From: Trochalopteron elliotii
Lineage: Eukaryota; Chordata; Aves; Passeriformes; Leiothrichidae
Direction of reading: 5' to 3'
Length of the DNA: 64,000 nucleotides
Assembly: GCA_024734555.1 (NCBI GenBank)
Contig: JANPWX010000449.1
Coordinates: 5,166,124-5,230,123 of the forward strand
Positions within the stretch are counted from its first letter, which is position 1; every line of letters begins with the position of its first letter. The notes under the pieces are model-generated. The model searched no databases and had not been told where the DNA came from. It saw nothing but the letters and a program-made list of their open reading frames with translations. Of this stretch, positions 11,353 through 25,100 are shown piece after piece. The position numbers were made by a program, and so were the translations under genes.

Positions 11353-13064
11353 TGAAAAAGATTTGCTATTCTCTTTTTATAAGAAACAGTAGAGTTCATT
11401 AAGCAGTCACTGTCTGATGGGATTGTACAGAAGCAGGACTGAATAGCAGTTTGCCATTTACATCCAGATTATGTATTGTTATTCCAAAGCGTCTCTAAGA
11501 ATTTGAGAGGAAAAATTAAAAATTAAATTTAAGAGCTTATCATGTAAGGCTGTGAAATGGAAAGCACAGAGCAAAACATTACCATGCACCTTTTGCTACC
11601 TCACATTAACACTTACCCAATAACTTGATGCTCAAAATACTGCAGTGTCTTTTGAAGAGTCTGCCGAATGGTCTGTGGCTATGGAAGAATAATTTTAAAA
11701 ATTGTGAGATTAGGGAATTGTAGCACAGTTCAATTAACAGATCTTTTAACGCACTATTTTTCTCCAGTTTTACTCCTCTTTATCTTCTACCAGCCATATG
11801 CCCATCGCAACAACAGATATGAAATATTATTATTCATTCCTTGCATCTTACTTTACCATTTAAACAGGAAGAATTTTACAATGCATCATAATTAATACTG
11901 CTTATAAGGCTAGTTGCACATAACAAAGGAGCCACTTCACTCTCAAAAACAGCTCTCAAAAACTATCACCCACCAACTATCTCACTAATTTAAAATAATT
12001 AATTTGAAATAGTCTGCAAGAAAATGCCATTATTTTGTGATGAAAACCTCACCAGGAAAAGGCATTGAGTTTTTAAACTCTATACACTCCCTAGAGCATT
12101 TTCTAATAAAGAATATTATGAAGATGCAATTTATTTTGGCTTCTTTTCCTGACAAGCTATAACTCTTCATTCATCTTTCATACTACCAGGAAAATCAAGT
12201 TCATCAAATGAAAATCATGACATGCTTCTAGCATTTCTATGCTATTTCATTTTAATAGGTGTTCACAAAACTACATATGTGCATAATTGTCTTTACTTGC
12301 ATTATTGCCACTATTACAGCATTCACAAAAATACTTACGTATATAAATGTTTATTTTCTTATTATTACTGCTGCTGAGGCTATAATTATTTTGAATGAAT
12401 TCATGAGAGATCTTTGGGCAAATAAAGGACACGTGATATCCATGAAATTTTCTCTTCTGAATTTTCTAAGTCACTTATGGCAAAATGTTATTCCTCCAAA
12501 ATTACTGGTTTGTATCAAATCTGAGGTTCTTCACCTGTCTATTTTTACCTGGTGCCAGAAGTCAGACAGAGACACACAAATGAGATTTATAAGGTTTTTT
12601 TTCTGTGTCAAAAGCACACATGGACATTTTGATCACACTCACAGCAACATACACTGAAATTTTAGAGATGTTTGGTCTTTTCCTGCCTTTTGGAATAGAC
12701 ATCTAATTGTTTTAGAAAGTAATAGTCAAAATGCCCCTAATTAGAGGAATTCCATTCTAAAAAAACAATTACCTTTGAAAGTCTCAAATTTTGCTTACCA
12801 ACCTACAGATTCAGCAGTTCAAAAGCTGAGCTTTCTACCTTGCTCAAACTCTTGCTCATGAGTTTGCAGGAGTCATCTGTCCTAATGACAGCAGGAAGAG
12901 AAAACTGTATACCAGGCTACACTAGGTCTGTACGACTGCAAAAAATTTATTTTCTAATACCAAACTACAAGAAAGCATCTACGCTTTTAAATTAAAAATT
13001 AAATGAATTAAATTATATTGTAAAAACTTAAAATTGAAATGCATGCACTCAACAAGAGCATAAG
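11353..13064. other. A/T-rich stretch, no gene recognised
   Basis: Nothing recognised. The frame at 12259-12657 (132 codons) encodes a low-complexity hydrophobic stretch rich in isoleucine and phenylalanine, typical of translated A/T-rich DNA, and is not supported as a gene. Confidence 0.55.
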
Positions 13065-13383
13065 GGGACTTAGAGGAAAGATGGGGAAAAACTTTTTAGC
13101 AGGGCATATTGCAGTAGGACAAGGGGAATGGTTTAAAACTAGAAGAGGATAGAATTAGACTAGATATAAGAAAGAACATTTTTTACAGCAAGGGTGGTGA
13201 AACACTGGAACAGGTTGTCCAGAGAAGCGCTAGGTGACCCATTCCTGGAAACGTTCAAGGTCAAGTCGGAGGGGGCTCTGGGCAACCTGATATAGCTGAA
13301 GATGCCCCTGCTCATTCCAGGGAGGGTGGACTAGGGGACCTGTTAAGGTCCCTTCCAACCCAAACTATTCTATGATCCTATGA
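13065..13383 (+). mobile_element. CR1 LINE, 3' fragment
   Basis: About 320 bases of CR1. It contains the distal ORF2 remnant with GGTGGTGAAACACTGGAACA and GGTTGTCCAGAGAAGCGC, then the 3' UTR ending GGTCCCTTCCAACCCAAACT and ATTCTATGATCCTATGA. The internal ATATAAGAAAGAACATTTTT is the CR1 'RKNFF' coding region in decayed form. The subfamily is the one ending 'CCTTCCAACCCAAAC', different from the 39400 and 58155 copies. Confidence 0.92.
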
Positions 13384-15347
13384 ACAAAAAATAAGCTCAA
13401 CACAGATGCAAACCTTGAAAGAGGTTTTTCTTGTTAACTCTATATCAGATGATCACTTTACTTCTCTGTGGGCGCTAAGTTAACTGTGCCAAAAGGCTTT
13501 AAAAGTTGCATGTTCTCTTGCAAAACACAATGGAAGCACCATATGAGTGAAACCATCACATATCAAAAAATCATCCCCTTCTCAGTGTACAGCAGGTGTT
13601 GAAGTCCTTAGGCCTAATGGGCTACAAATACATTTAATGGCATGCTCTCACAGAGACTCAGAAGACTTCCTGTGCTCAGCAGGCAGAAAAATCCCCTCAT
13701 TACATATAGAAGGGATGTATTTTCTCACACCAGCAACAAAGCAAAGCAGAATAGCTTTGAGCAAAGAATTAAGTGCTGCCATTTCCCATCTCCATAAAGC
13801 ATTTCCCTCAGCCCCACTCCCTACACACAGAACATCAGTACTCCACCAGCAACTCCTCTCACATGAAATAGGGAATAATAGAAATGTTTGATTGCTAAAT
13901 TAAATCTCCATTCTGGATGTCCCAAAGTGTTTTTACAGCAAGCATGTGCAGCAATGCACATGAATTACAGCAAGAATGCAGCAATGCTTGGTATTACAGC
14001 AGAGTAGTAGAAAAACAGCTTTTTGTCTTCTCAAAAAGTTTTGCAGCTTAGAACATCTGAGCAATTGTTCACAGATTGTCTTTGTCCTTCTCATGCCTGG
14101 CACACATACTGCACTCCTTAACCAGGGAAAAACCATTTTAACTACCTCACCGTTTGACAATACAACCAATCTCCTAGTCCTGAACTTATTTCATTGGTAA
14201 ACATCCCTTCTGCAGCCTGAATGGAAAAAAAATAAATCTCATGTTAACTTTCTCTCCTGAAAGCTAAATCAGTTGCCTAGATGTTGTCAGACAATTCTAA
14301 AGAACCCCATGAACTCACAGCCCTTTTCACTGGCAACTCCTATCAAATCTTAGAAATCAAGTATAGGCAAAAATAGGATTTACTATTAAAACATGGGTCA
14401 TAAACAGAGCTCAATATAATGTGCTCAGAACCAGAATGAAAACTGATCTGGGGAGTCACGAAGTCTTTCTTCATCTCTGACAAGAATTATTATGGCATGT
14501 TGCTGTGCATCGTTAAATAGCCGCTATGCTCACCTTCTCAGTTTGCTGTATTTCATCACTGGTGAATGTCATTTTGCTACAGATGTAATTCTGTAACCAA
14601 GGCCATGTCTAAACAAAACAGTGAGAAGAGATATGACACCTGTTTACAGCTGCCTACAAGGGCAGTTTGGTGCACTGCTTCTTCCCCTACTGACAATGCA
14701 TTGCCCATGAGACAGAGAAAGAGCAGGAAAACATTTACTCCTCCTCTTTTCTGTACCCAGGAACAAGACTGGATAGAGGCAAAATAGCTAAACCTTTTTC
14801 TAGCAGCATGGCACACATGACCTCTCCCAGAAGCATAGTTCTACCACCCAAGGAGGTAAAAGACAGCCTTTAACCACGCACCTCCTCCACTGTAATGCCC
14901 TTTAGGTGCTCAGTGCCACTTATTTACTGAGGAGATTGTAAAGCTTTATGGCTATTTAAAATTACAGGATTTAATGTAAATGTAAGCCAGTGACTATTAT
15001 CTAAACAATTAAATGCCAACAATTCCTTTTGATTATGATGATTGACTAGTATTTGTATGCATCACAATTAGTCATGTCAGTTCGTGTGCCTAAGGACAAA
15101 TCAAAGTAACACAAATTACTGTTATTCCTAACTGTAAATTAATCCAAGGATTGCCATACCAGATCACATCCAAGCTCCACATGGAATGATGATCTGTAAG
15201 GTATAAGGGAACACTGGAGATACTCAGACAGATCTCTTGCACAGCACAGAATAGAGGGCTTCCCTAAAATAACTCTGAATTCAGGCATCGGGCCGTGGCT
15301 AACCCTAACGTGCCAGAATAATTTGTAAAAAATAACTGATCAATGAG
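13384..15347. other. A/T-rich stretch, no gene recognised
   Basis: No gene or repeat supported. The frame at 13547-13891 (114 codons) has no recognisable domain. The part around 14920-15090 has an even, non-repetitive A/T-rich texture of the kind seen in conserved non-coding elements, but conservation cannot be judged from one sequence. Confidence 0.5.
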
Positions 15348-15640
15348 TCATAGAGGTTTGAAAGAACCTCTGGAGGTCTTCTAGACCAACATCCTACTCA
15401 AAGTAATTTGAGTTACAACTGGTTGCTCAGGTCATTCTTCAGACAAGTTTTGAGTGTCTCCAAGGATGACAGTCTCAAAACCTCTCCAGGAAACCCGTGC
15501 CAGCATCTGAACACCCTCATGACATCTCATTTCTTTCCATAATTCTGATTTTAAACTCACATCTTTCAGCTTTTTAGCCTCTCATCCTTCTAACACTCTG
15601 TACCCCCATGGAAAGCCTGGATCCATCTTCCCTACACACC
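15348..15640 (-). mobile_element. CR1 LINE, old diverged 3' fragment
   Basis: The plus strand begins TCATAGAGGTTTGAAAGAAC then CTCTGGAGGTCTTCTAGACC, the reverse complement of a CR1 3' terminus. It continues through the complement of the 3' UTR and distal ORF2 (CTCCAAGGATGACAGTCTCA, then CTCTCCAGGAAACCCGTGCC). Divergence is high. The next 50 bases lead into the CR1 ORF1 remnant at 15690 in the same orientation. Together they could be one element that lost most of ORF2, or two separate insertions. Confidence 0.8.
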
Positions 15641-15689
15641 CTGTTCAGTTTAGCTGCAGACTGCATCTTTCTACTCACCCTTTTCTTCA

Positions 15690-16330
15690 GAGCATGAACC
15701 CCCTTCCCCAATAAGCATCATTTAAAGCCCCTTCACCAGGTTGTGCAGCCAATAAAGATGACCTCAGCTACTTTGCCAGGTTCCTGCTCAGCAGTCCTTG
15801 CTCCTCAGAGCATACCCCATGTCCATGGAGATCACAGCCCTGCCAGTAACACCACCAACACAGCTACAGACTGCCTACTAGATGTGCCTGCACCAACCAG
15901 AACCTTCCCCCCTCCACCACCAGGACTGAAGAGACCCCAGCTGGGCACCCACACCCTTCACCCTTGCCCTCAGAGCCATGTGGTCATCATTCCTGATCTA
16001 CTCAAGGTCTCCCCAGGCTGCATCACTGGTGCCTACATGGATGAGCAGCAGTGGTCATACTCCAGGAGACGAACAAGCTTGGCAGCCTCTTTGCAATGCT
16101 TATGTGTGAGCTCTTGGCAAGCAGCAAACCTTCTGTGCCAGCATGGCAGGCTGGCACATGAGGGCTTCTGTCTCCTCAGGAGAGAGCTCCTGATACCTAC
16201 CACCCTCCTCTTCTGGAAGCTTCTAAGGGTTGAGGCTCAGCTGGATCTGCTACCCCATCCAAAAGGAGGGAGGTCATCTCTCCCACCCCCGCACAGGGCA
16301 TTTTACCTTCTCTGTACCTGATGAAACACA
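15690..16330 (-). pseudogene. CR1 ORF1 remnant with GDSL-esterase-like domain
   Basis: The minus strand translates in shifted frames to blocks of the CR1 ORF1 protein. In order these are KRRVVGIRSSLLRR (complement of about 16190-16240, decayed form of the VVGDSLLRG block that holds the esterase serine), VCCLPRAHT, PLLLIHVGTSDAAWGDLE (about 15998-16055, the GTND block), VKGVGAQL, and the closing block HNLVKGL just before a stop near 15730. ORF1 of CR1 encodes an RNA-binding protein with a C-terminal esterase-like fold needed for retrotransposition. Here the GDS motif is RSS, stops and frame shifts separate the blocks, and no start is visible, so it is dead. Preserved ORF1 is rare because CR1 copies are usually 5' truncated. 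The plus-strand open frame of 192 codons over the same bases is the antisense shadow of this element. Confidence 0.8.
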
Positions 16331-19106
16331 GGCAGAACAGGGGCCTTAGTTATGCTGTCAGCAGTAACCAACCCCCAGCCTCCTGCATCTTGAAAGTTTC
16401 CACCCTTGATTCTCAAAACTTATCTCTATTTTTTTCTCCTTCCTCTCAACATGGAGCTCAGGTTCTTGGCTCTGCAGGGCCTCTGGAAAGATCTGTCGAT
16501 CCTCCCTAAAGTGTACAGCCTGCTCACTATCTACAACAGCTCTTCCCCTGGCACCTCATGCTCTCTGAGCAGAGCACCCAGCTTTTGGCACCATGAGGCA
16601 GCAACCCCGGCTGTGGCAGCCCTGCCACGGCAGCCACTGTTGCTCCCCCAGCCACCACTGTTTACAAGATGTGCTCCTAGAGAAATGCCTCCTTCCTGCT
16701 AGATCTTGTCCTGCTCTCCAATAGTGCAAAACTGGTTCAACTCAAGAAGATAGAGGAGTAAAAAGTTCCTCAAAAACTCCTTTTATGACTAACTGGAGAA
16801 ATATTTTATGAAGGTATTTGTCTAAATGATCTTGAAATATTCCTGGTTTTTGAACTCACACAACTTCTTTTGAAAAAGGATTCTAGTTTAAACTGTGGGT
16901 TTTTTTCTTTTGCTGAGTTCAGTTTTCTCTTTTTGCAGCTTCACTGCCTTGGTTTTCAAGTCAAAGAGGAAAGAACTTCCACTTGAACTGCATCCCTTCT
17001 TACAAATGTCTTTCCTAAGGCAATCAAACACAAACTTTCCAATCTTCTCAGAGGACAGATATTTTAGCCTATTCTCTAGCCATTTTCTGCTGTCTCTGAA
17101 ATGTCTTTCATTTGATTGCAACACCTTTGGAAATAAATGGTGGAGCTCATCTGCCCAACTGCAGGCACCCACAGTGATTCATTTCATCCTCTGGTTGGCA
17201 ACTAATACGTGCTTGAGGACTGTCCTTATAAATACCCATTTCATTCTTTTGCCTAGAAGAGACATTGAGAGATTGCTATAGACTTCGACATCTTAAAATG
17301 TTTAAGTAAGGACAGACAAATCCCACACTGAGGTGACAGAACTGCACACAGTATCCCAGATGACTCAGTCTAAATTTACATAAATGCAGTTTCAAATTCT
17401 CCATGCCATTCCTTTTGCATCCTAAGATACCTAGATGGAATCGGGAAAGAAAAGGGCTGTATAGAATGCTGCCAAGAGAGCAGCCAGAACACAGACAGCT
17501 CCTCCTTAACCCTAACAAAGTTTCAAAGATTTTTCTTTGGAAAAGCTAAGTGGCTCCTAGCTGAGCTTCAGGAGTGTTTCAGCAGTCATGCTGTTAAAAA
17601 CTTAAGTGCTTAAAATTTTAAATGTGGAAGTTGAAGCACTGAAGAGCGTAACAGGCTCTGCTAGAAAGCACTTTGCTTCTATCAGAATTTCTTCAATCAT
17701 GTCCATCGGGTCAGGGGGCTCCCCCACACTGTTGTGCCCTGGAGAGTTGCGAAGTCCCTCCCAGAGGAATCCACACCCCTGCATGCAGGAGAGCCTGTGG
17801 ACTTCAGCCAAATCAGCACTGTGACACTGGAAGTTTTAAATGCTTCAAATTTCAAGTGTTCAATCACAAACTCAGCAGATGTGTATGATTTTAATTACTA
17901 GATTCACTGCTGGTGATCATTCATTAACAAAAAACATTTCTTTTTTCATATTTCAAAACCAATTTTAGTCAAGTCTTTGTGCTTAGGTGATTGCAGATCT
18001 CTAGGCACACACAAGCAGGTGTGCATCTGGCCCATCCAAAGGAAGATAAATGGCAAAACAGTCATTTTCAGTCTCGGTATTTTTAATATTTACCCCATGA
18101 TCATGTAAGCAGTGAAATCTGTTCCCTCCCTGTCCTTCTGGTCAGCAAAATATTGAATTAAAGAGGCTGTAAACAAAGAATCAAGGCTCCAGCTGAAGAC
18201 AAACATTTATCAACACTCCCAAGTGCCAGGAGTGGAGAGATAAGCATTGAAATTGCTGCAGCTAGGGAAAAGCAGAACTGAAAAAGAAAAGAAAGGCTCC
18301 TTTGGCATCCTGAAACATTCTGATGATGCAGAAAGGAGGAAGATTCCCTAGCAGGTCCTGCACAGCCAGCATTCCTCCCTGTCCCATTCTCAATAGCTGA
18401 AGAATGGAATGAAAGGGAACAGACAGAAATCAGAAACAGAGAAACAGAGTCACAACATAAGCAATCATCTGAAATTTTAAAAAAGAAATAATCTTTAGGG
18501 GTTTAATAGTGTTTTTGATAATGTAATCAGGAAAAAAAATATAGGTTTGCTCTCTAGAATCTGAATGTTTTAAGGTGCACTCATTTTTTAACTGCTTCTA
18601 TTTGAGCTAAAAATATATTTTCTTCATGAAGACCAGCTTCCCAATTCCAGATGTTTGTACTTTACATAAAAGCAGACCTTGCTTGCAGACCTCCATGACT
18701 AGCAGCAGATATGGTATCAAGAGAGGAAGATGCATAATCCCCAGGAGTGGACTGTCTGGGGATCCAGGGCAGGGTGACTGACAGCTGGAGGCAAAACAAG
18801 CTGCCTGCAACAGCTCACGATGATCCAGACAGGACCACACGAGGGTGCAGTGCCCAAGCTGAGAGTGACTGGCAGATAACCCTGAGACCATTCTGCTCCT
18901 CAGTTCATACAACCTGGGGTCCTCTTCACAGAGAAATACTTGTGCACATCAGAGAACTGCCTTAATTTAATAAATACCATTGAGATTAGGAATTTTACCC
19001 CATACTATTTCACGGCAACAATGCAAGCACTGTGAAGAAATAAAGCAGAGCTAAATAATTATTAGAAATTATAAGTTCTGCATCCCCAGCTGCCTTTCAG
19101 CTAAAA
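16331..19106. other. Stretch without a recognised gene
   Basis: The first 370 bases (to about 16700) stay GC-richer than the rest and may be the 5' part of the CR1 element whose ORF1 lies at 15690-16330, but I cannot match them. From 16700 on the sequence is plain A/T-rich. Overlapping open frames at 16888-17281 on both strands show no protein character. Confidence 0.45.
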
Positions 19107-19165
19107 GAATCACAGACATTATGGATGGAAATTGCCTACTAGATCATCTAGCCTAACTCCTTGAC
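19107..19165 (-). mobile_element. Ancient L3/CR1-like 3' end fragment
   Basis: The plus strand AATCACAGACATTATGGATG followed by CTACTAGATCATCTAGCC is the reverse complement of the 3' end common to old amniote CR1/L3 elements (GATGATCTAGTAGG ... TCTGTGATT). It is short and diverged. Similarity may extend to about 19265 but cannot be followed with confidence. Confidence 0.5.
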
Positions 19166-22100
19166 AATGAAGGATAAATATCTCAGGGTGCTATCCCTTA
19201 TAACACCAGCTGTGATCACTTTGTTAATCCCTGAATTTCAGCCTTGTCTGGAATGGACAGAAGGTCTATCCTGTGCTGCAGAGAGAACATGTTCAGTAGC
19301 TAAGAATATAATAGATGATCTATTGCTAATGCTATCTGTTCATCTTTTAATGCAACTGATATCTACTACATAAAATCATCAGTGCTACTCCAGCTGACTG
19401 ATAGGAAATGAAAAGCTTTATATGTCAAGTCCTTTTGAAGGATTTTTTTCTGCTGAGATAGAAGAAGAATCAATTCCCCTAGTGTAACTGTACCTAATTT
19501 CATATGCAGCTCTGCATACGTATTTATATCTCTGAAACCTATGGACAAACCACAGATGTTTTTCATCTTCATTCTGAAACTTGGTTTGAGAGTTGGCAAA
19601 CAGACACATGTAGAAAGGATCTGGATACAAGACAGAATAATTTATTTTACTCAAAGCACTTCATAGCAGCCTTTAACATTAGCACAAGAGGTAGAAGGCA
19701 AGAGAAGGCTTTCCTCTGCATTTACATTATGCATTTGATCATAGTACAACCAACTGCTGTGAGGTGGTAACTGGCTCTGCTCAAACAATTTCAAATGAAG
19801 GACATTCACGCTCATTTTGATGCAGCCACCAGGGCTCGCTGCTTTTGCAGGGGCAGATGTTAATGATCACGACATTCTCCCTCACGTCTTTCTCTATTTG
19901 CTCCTGCACACTCTGGCCAGGGGAGAGGCAGAGAAATACAAAGCAATTTAGATCAATTTTGCGGGATTACCACTAGTGCTGCCACGCTCTGCTCAGTCAA
20001 CCAGGGGGTCAGATGTGCCCGTGGGCAAGCCTTTTCCCCAGCAGGGATATGCTCGCTGCTTCCAGGCAGCAAACGTGTCTGCAACGTATGAATGTTTCCG
20101 AGATACGTTTTCTCCAAGCACCGTAGGGAACTTAAGATTCAGCCTGGAACCGCACAAACATTAAGAAAACCAGTACTACTGTGATTGGTCTAAGAATTAC
20201 ATGTCAAATGCTTAAACTCACACTCAATAAAATTTCATCGAGGTCAATAGAATGCTGCAGGCCCTTGGGTGCAGATAATTATTTTAGTATTTTATTTGAT
20301 GAAGCTGAATTTCCATTGCATGAGACATTAAACTACTGAACAAGACAAACAACTAAAACCCACTGTGATGCTCATATTGATGACATTTTCCTGAATGTTT
20401 CAGTTTAAGACATCACAGCTCTATTTCAGGCTATGAAATAACAGCTTGATTGACTACAGACTGCCTGTGTGACCTTCTGTATAACTGACTTTTGTCTATG
20501 TTAAGTTGAAAGATATTCAGCAAGAGTCTTGTTTTATTATACTTTCCAAAAAAAAAAAATCATTCTGTTTGCCTGTAGAAATCAGAAATTAGAAGTTTCT
20601 CATAGAACATGCCTCTCTTCACCATTTTCATGCTTCACACCCACATTCTTGAGGATGTTACTCATGTAAAGCTCATCCATACTAGGCTACTAAGTGAATA
20701 AGCTGATCACAGCACTGATACGGGTATCATTTGACATTACCTTATTTCGAGACAGGCAGAAGTCATTTCTACAACAGCAGGGCTTAGCTATACGCAACAC
20801 ATTAAAGTAAGTCATTAGGAGCTCAGAATACTTGTACAAATTTTCCCCAAAATCTTATGCAAAAATCAATTTGCTACCCCTCCTGCTAGTGGCAGCAACT
20901 TGTTAAGAGAGTAGAAGTAAAAAGCTAGTAAAAGGAGTAGTATTCATGGACAGTGAGTGGTAGAGGTTTATGATGGAGCCACGTTTGATATAAGCTGCTA
21001 CACTGTAACTTCTCTGCCAAAACCCCACCTCCGCTCACTGGAGGATTCACTTGCAATTAAGCAATTTGAAGTTACAGTAGTTCTGTGACATAAGTCATAG
21101 CCTACACACTAACATAAATGACTGCCTCTACACTCACTTCTCTTCCACTGGCAGGGAAAGGGCTGTATTCAAAAAGACAGTTCTTAAATTCAAACTGTTT
21201 GGCGGCAGCCAGTAGCAGCTTCCTAAATAACACAGGGAAAAAGTGTTCTTACTTTATTGTGTTTTGAACTGGGCCTTTAAAGAATAGCAGAAATAATCCT
21301 AAATGAACAGGTAAGTATAACAGAAGTGATTTTCACTTAACAGTTTTTTTATAAGCAGAAAATAAAATCAAATGGAAATGTTAGTCAGTTTAATGCTGTC
21401 TTATGCTGTAATTTGTGTGTTTCAGAAATATCAGTGCAGTGCTTAAGGGTACACAGACTCCTCTGAATGCATGCCCAGTCACTCCCAGCTTATTTAGGGA
21501 TAGCCTATGCCTCTTAGATGGGAGCAGAGTATTTGACTTTTCAAATCAGCGACAAACTATGTTTTTCTAATTTTGATTCTATTTTCAGCCTGGTATTGGA
21601 TACAAGTCAAGACAGAACTGGAGCAAACGTGAAAATTGCTGCAAGGAACTAGAATTCAGTAACACACTAAACTGCACTTTTAAAGAATCAAGCTACGTCA
21701 ACTGGTACCAGGATACCATTCCCCCATAGCAGCTCTTAAGGGCAGGAAATATTATTTCAATAATGAATAGCATATAGTATCATGTTCTCTACTTATAATT
21801 AATCAAAAATTATGTCTTTGTGGGTGTAAAATTCATCCTTTGAAATGGAACACAAAAAGCTGGAATCAAAAGGAGAATGTTTCATTAAATTTGCTTCTGA
21901 TGTGCATATAATTACCAAGTTATTTCTTAAAAACAAAGTCATAAATCAATGTCCCTATTAAGTTCCCAACATTTTATTATTTATTTCCAATAAACTGAAC
22001 CCACCCTGTTGACAAGAGCAACTGTTTGTTTTGAGAGCAGCTGGATCTGGCTCCAGATTTCTCTGATCAGAGTGCATAACCAAAGACCATTCGACAGCGG

Positions 22101-25100
22101 TTCAGATGAAGGAGGACAGAGGGACATCTGTGTTCTGTCAGGAACATGATTTAGGAACATGTTAGAACGGATAGGAGCTGCCTTCACAATTACTCAGCCC
22201 TGTGGGAACATCACAGGGATCAAAGGCTGCGAGAGGGCAGAGACAGTCATGGGGCAATATGCAGGGAGCACTGTTGCCAGGATCTCGTGAGCCCATGGAG
22301 CCACAAGAGCTGTGTGCAAAGCCTGGGGTTTATTGCCCCAACTGGGCAGCTAAGTTTGGTCCCACCAACCACCATCTTCACGCTCAGGTGCTGAGCACAG
22401 CCCCCCAACCGCACGGGCTGCAGTGCCAGGCTATGCCTACACCCTTCTGATGTCAGGGCACTTGGCTAGGCAGCAAACTGGTACTGGGGGAGGCAGCAGG
22501 GCAGCAAATGGATGAGATGTTCAGTACATGCACAGTCTGCTGAGTGCAGCTGTGACAAAAGAGCTGCCTCTCCTTTTGCATTGCTGCTGCTCAGCCTCCC
22601 TGCCCGGTGCACCCTGCTTCCCCAGCATAGCATACTCTCGAATGCCAGTGGTGGGATGTGGATGGAGGTCTCATCACCACACACTTTTCCCCAAAATACA
22701 CAGCTGTTTTGGTGGGAGGTGAGCCCTACCATCCTTCTAGTTCTGGCGCTCAAAAAACAGAGGGTTTGCAGTGAGCACATTCCAGATGAACAGTAGCAAT
22801 CCTTCACCCATCCAGGCGTGTAGGGAAACATTTACAAACCCACAGGAACAAAAAATGAACCTGTGCTGATTGAGGATCAGGTCCCTACATCCTCTAGTAT
22901 AACTACTGCAGCAAAAACATCTCCAACAATCAATATAAGAGAAAAGGTGGAATATCATGCCTGCTGGAAAGTGCTAGAAGTTGTCCAGGAGCAAGGAGAA
23001 TGGGGTGGATTCAATGCTGCAACACAGCAAGGTTTACTTTTTGATATTTTCCCACAGTTACACAAAAAGTAATGTTTATGCAAAGTCATACTCAGCTAAA
23101 ACTGAGACCAAGATTACCAAGAGATAAAAAATGCAGTAACTTATTTTTGCTGTATTTTAGTGTAATATATCTCAAATACTTTATTACTGCATTTCGTTCT
23201 ACAGAATCTTGTACAATTGACAGTACAGCTGTCCTAATCCATGAATTAATTGCTCAGGCAATATATTTCATATATATTTTTGGAATACCACTGCTAAGAA
23301 GCAGCCTGTTTGCACAGCCTTCTAGCTGCTCTGCCCTATGGACACCCCTCTTAGGTACCCAACACTCTTTTGCCCCTTGGATGCTCCTTCCTGCTCTGTT
23401 CAAGGCTCTCCACATGACCAGAGCAGCTCTCAGTAGCTCCTGCTACCACTGAGAACTCTCTGCATGGTACAATAGTATTAAATACACACACAGAATTTTT
23501 CTTCAGTGAAAACACAAAACCGTATTTTACTGAGTAATTAAATTCTAGTCACTGCTGAAGGAAAGCACAAAGAACTACGGCTAAGTATAAACATCAGGAA
23601 CCTGTAGCAGCCTTCAACTTTGGAAGTTAGGATGAGGACAAATAACTGCTACATTCATGTTTGAAGAGACAACATTAAACCTTGCAGGCTAGATATATAG
23701 TATGTACATCTTTATGTACATAAATATGTTTATATACTTAACAGAGACCCGTATCTATAGCATTATGGAATGAAGTTCTGTCTACATCTATAAAAAAGTA
23801 TTAGAGCTTTTTGTTTAGAAAGAACATCTGTCAGTGCTCTCTTCAGACTTGCCTCCTAATTTAACAAACAACATAAAGGAATCCTATTAAATCAATTTTA
23901 TAGGCAAAGTGTTATGGTTTTTTTGTTCTTTTTTTTTACTTCTAATTAAAGTTATTCCTGATTTACATCAGTAGATGTGAAAAAATAATCAGATCCAAAG
24001 TGTTAAGACATATGACAACTTGACTTGTTGCATGAAGGCATATATTCAGTATCACAGACCTCAGTAGGAAAGCACCAAAATAACAAAGTATCTCAACAGT
24101 AGTTCCTCTGAGCAAAAAATGAAAATGCAAGGGACCTGGTTCTTTTCTTAAACTAAGACTAGGACAACCAGACTTCTTCAACTTAACAACATTAATTTAT
24201 GCCAAAATGTGTAAGATGGGAATGAAGCTGTAGTTGCCAAGATAAAAAAGGAAATTTTAAGCAATGTGTATCACATTAAAATTTTAAAATAACCTGTATT
24301 TTTGGCAACAAGGGTTGCTATAATTACCTCCCAGGGAAACCATGAAAGCTGTTTTTTGAGACATCAAAACCAAGTTAGACGAAATTTTTCCATTCTTAAA
24401 CAAAATTTCTCTCCGAGCAGGGAAGAAAGAGGACTTGGATCTATCAGAGTTTTATTCATGTCTTATTTCAAGGAATGTGCTTATTTTGAAAATAAATTCA
24501 ACAACTTATCTGTAAAACTGTAATTGTCTTTTATAGCAACACAATACAGGAGCTAACATTCAAAGCTTAGACAACACAAATACTAAGGTTATCTCAAAAT
24601 ACTGCACTGAACTACTTCTGAATACTTCAAATATTTGGGGTAACATATGCTCTAATTATACCATTGCATTACTATCAAATTAAATAGCTTCTGTCTTTTA
24701 TAATATACTAAAACAAGACAGGTCACCTGAAATATCATCTATTAATATCCGCATTACAAGACCAGATTCCCAGTGGAAAGAGAAAAAATCAATGGGAAAG
24801 AAATGTCTTAACTGCACCTGGATGACTATTAGCTATTAAATGCACTAAAACTTCTCCCATTAAACAGCTTGTCTACTACTGTCCAGCGCTTAAACTCCAA
24901 ACACAAAAGAGTATATTAAAACCAATGCAAACTGAGAGTTGATGGTGATGAGACTCATAAGGAATTTCCAGAGCTGCCTAATAATATAAAAAAAGATGAT
25001 CCGATGCCACAATAGCAGATACAGTTGTCCTGTAGATTAAGACTACTTGTTGCCATTAATGTTTTATGCTTTAATACATTAAACTATCTCAGAGACCAAA

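Noticed and set aside
12259..12657. 132-codon frame with membrane-like composition
   Set aside because: The isoleucine and phenylalanine richness comes from A/T-rich DNA. There is no splice or start context and no known domain.
15743..16321. 192-codon plus-strand open frame, the longest without Ns
   Set aside because: It lies antisense to the CR1 ORF1 remnant, whose conserved blocks are on the minus strand. Its length reflects the GC-rich antisense of that element.
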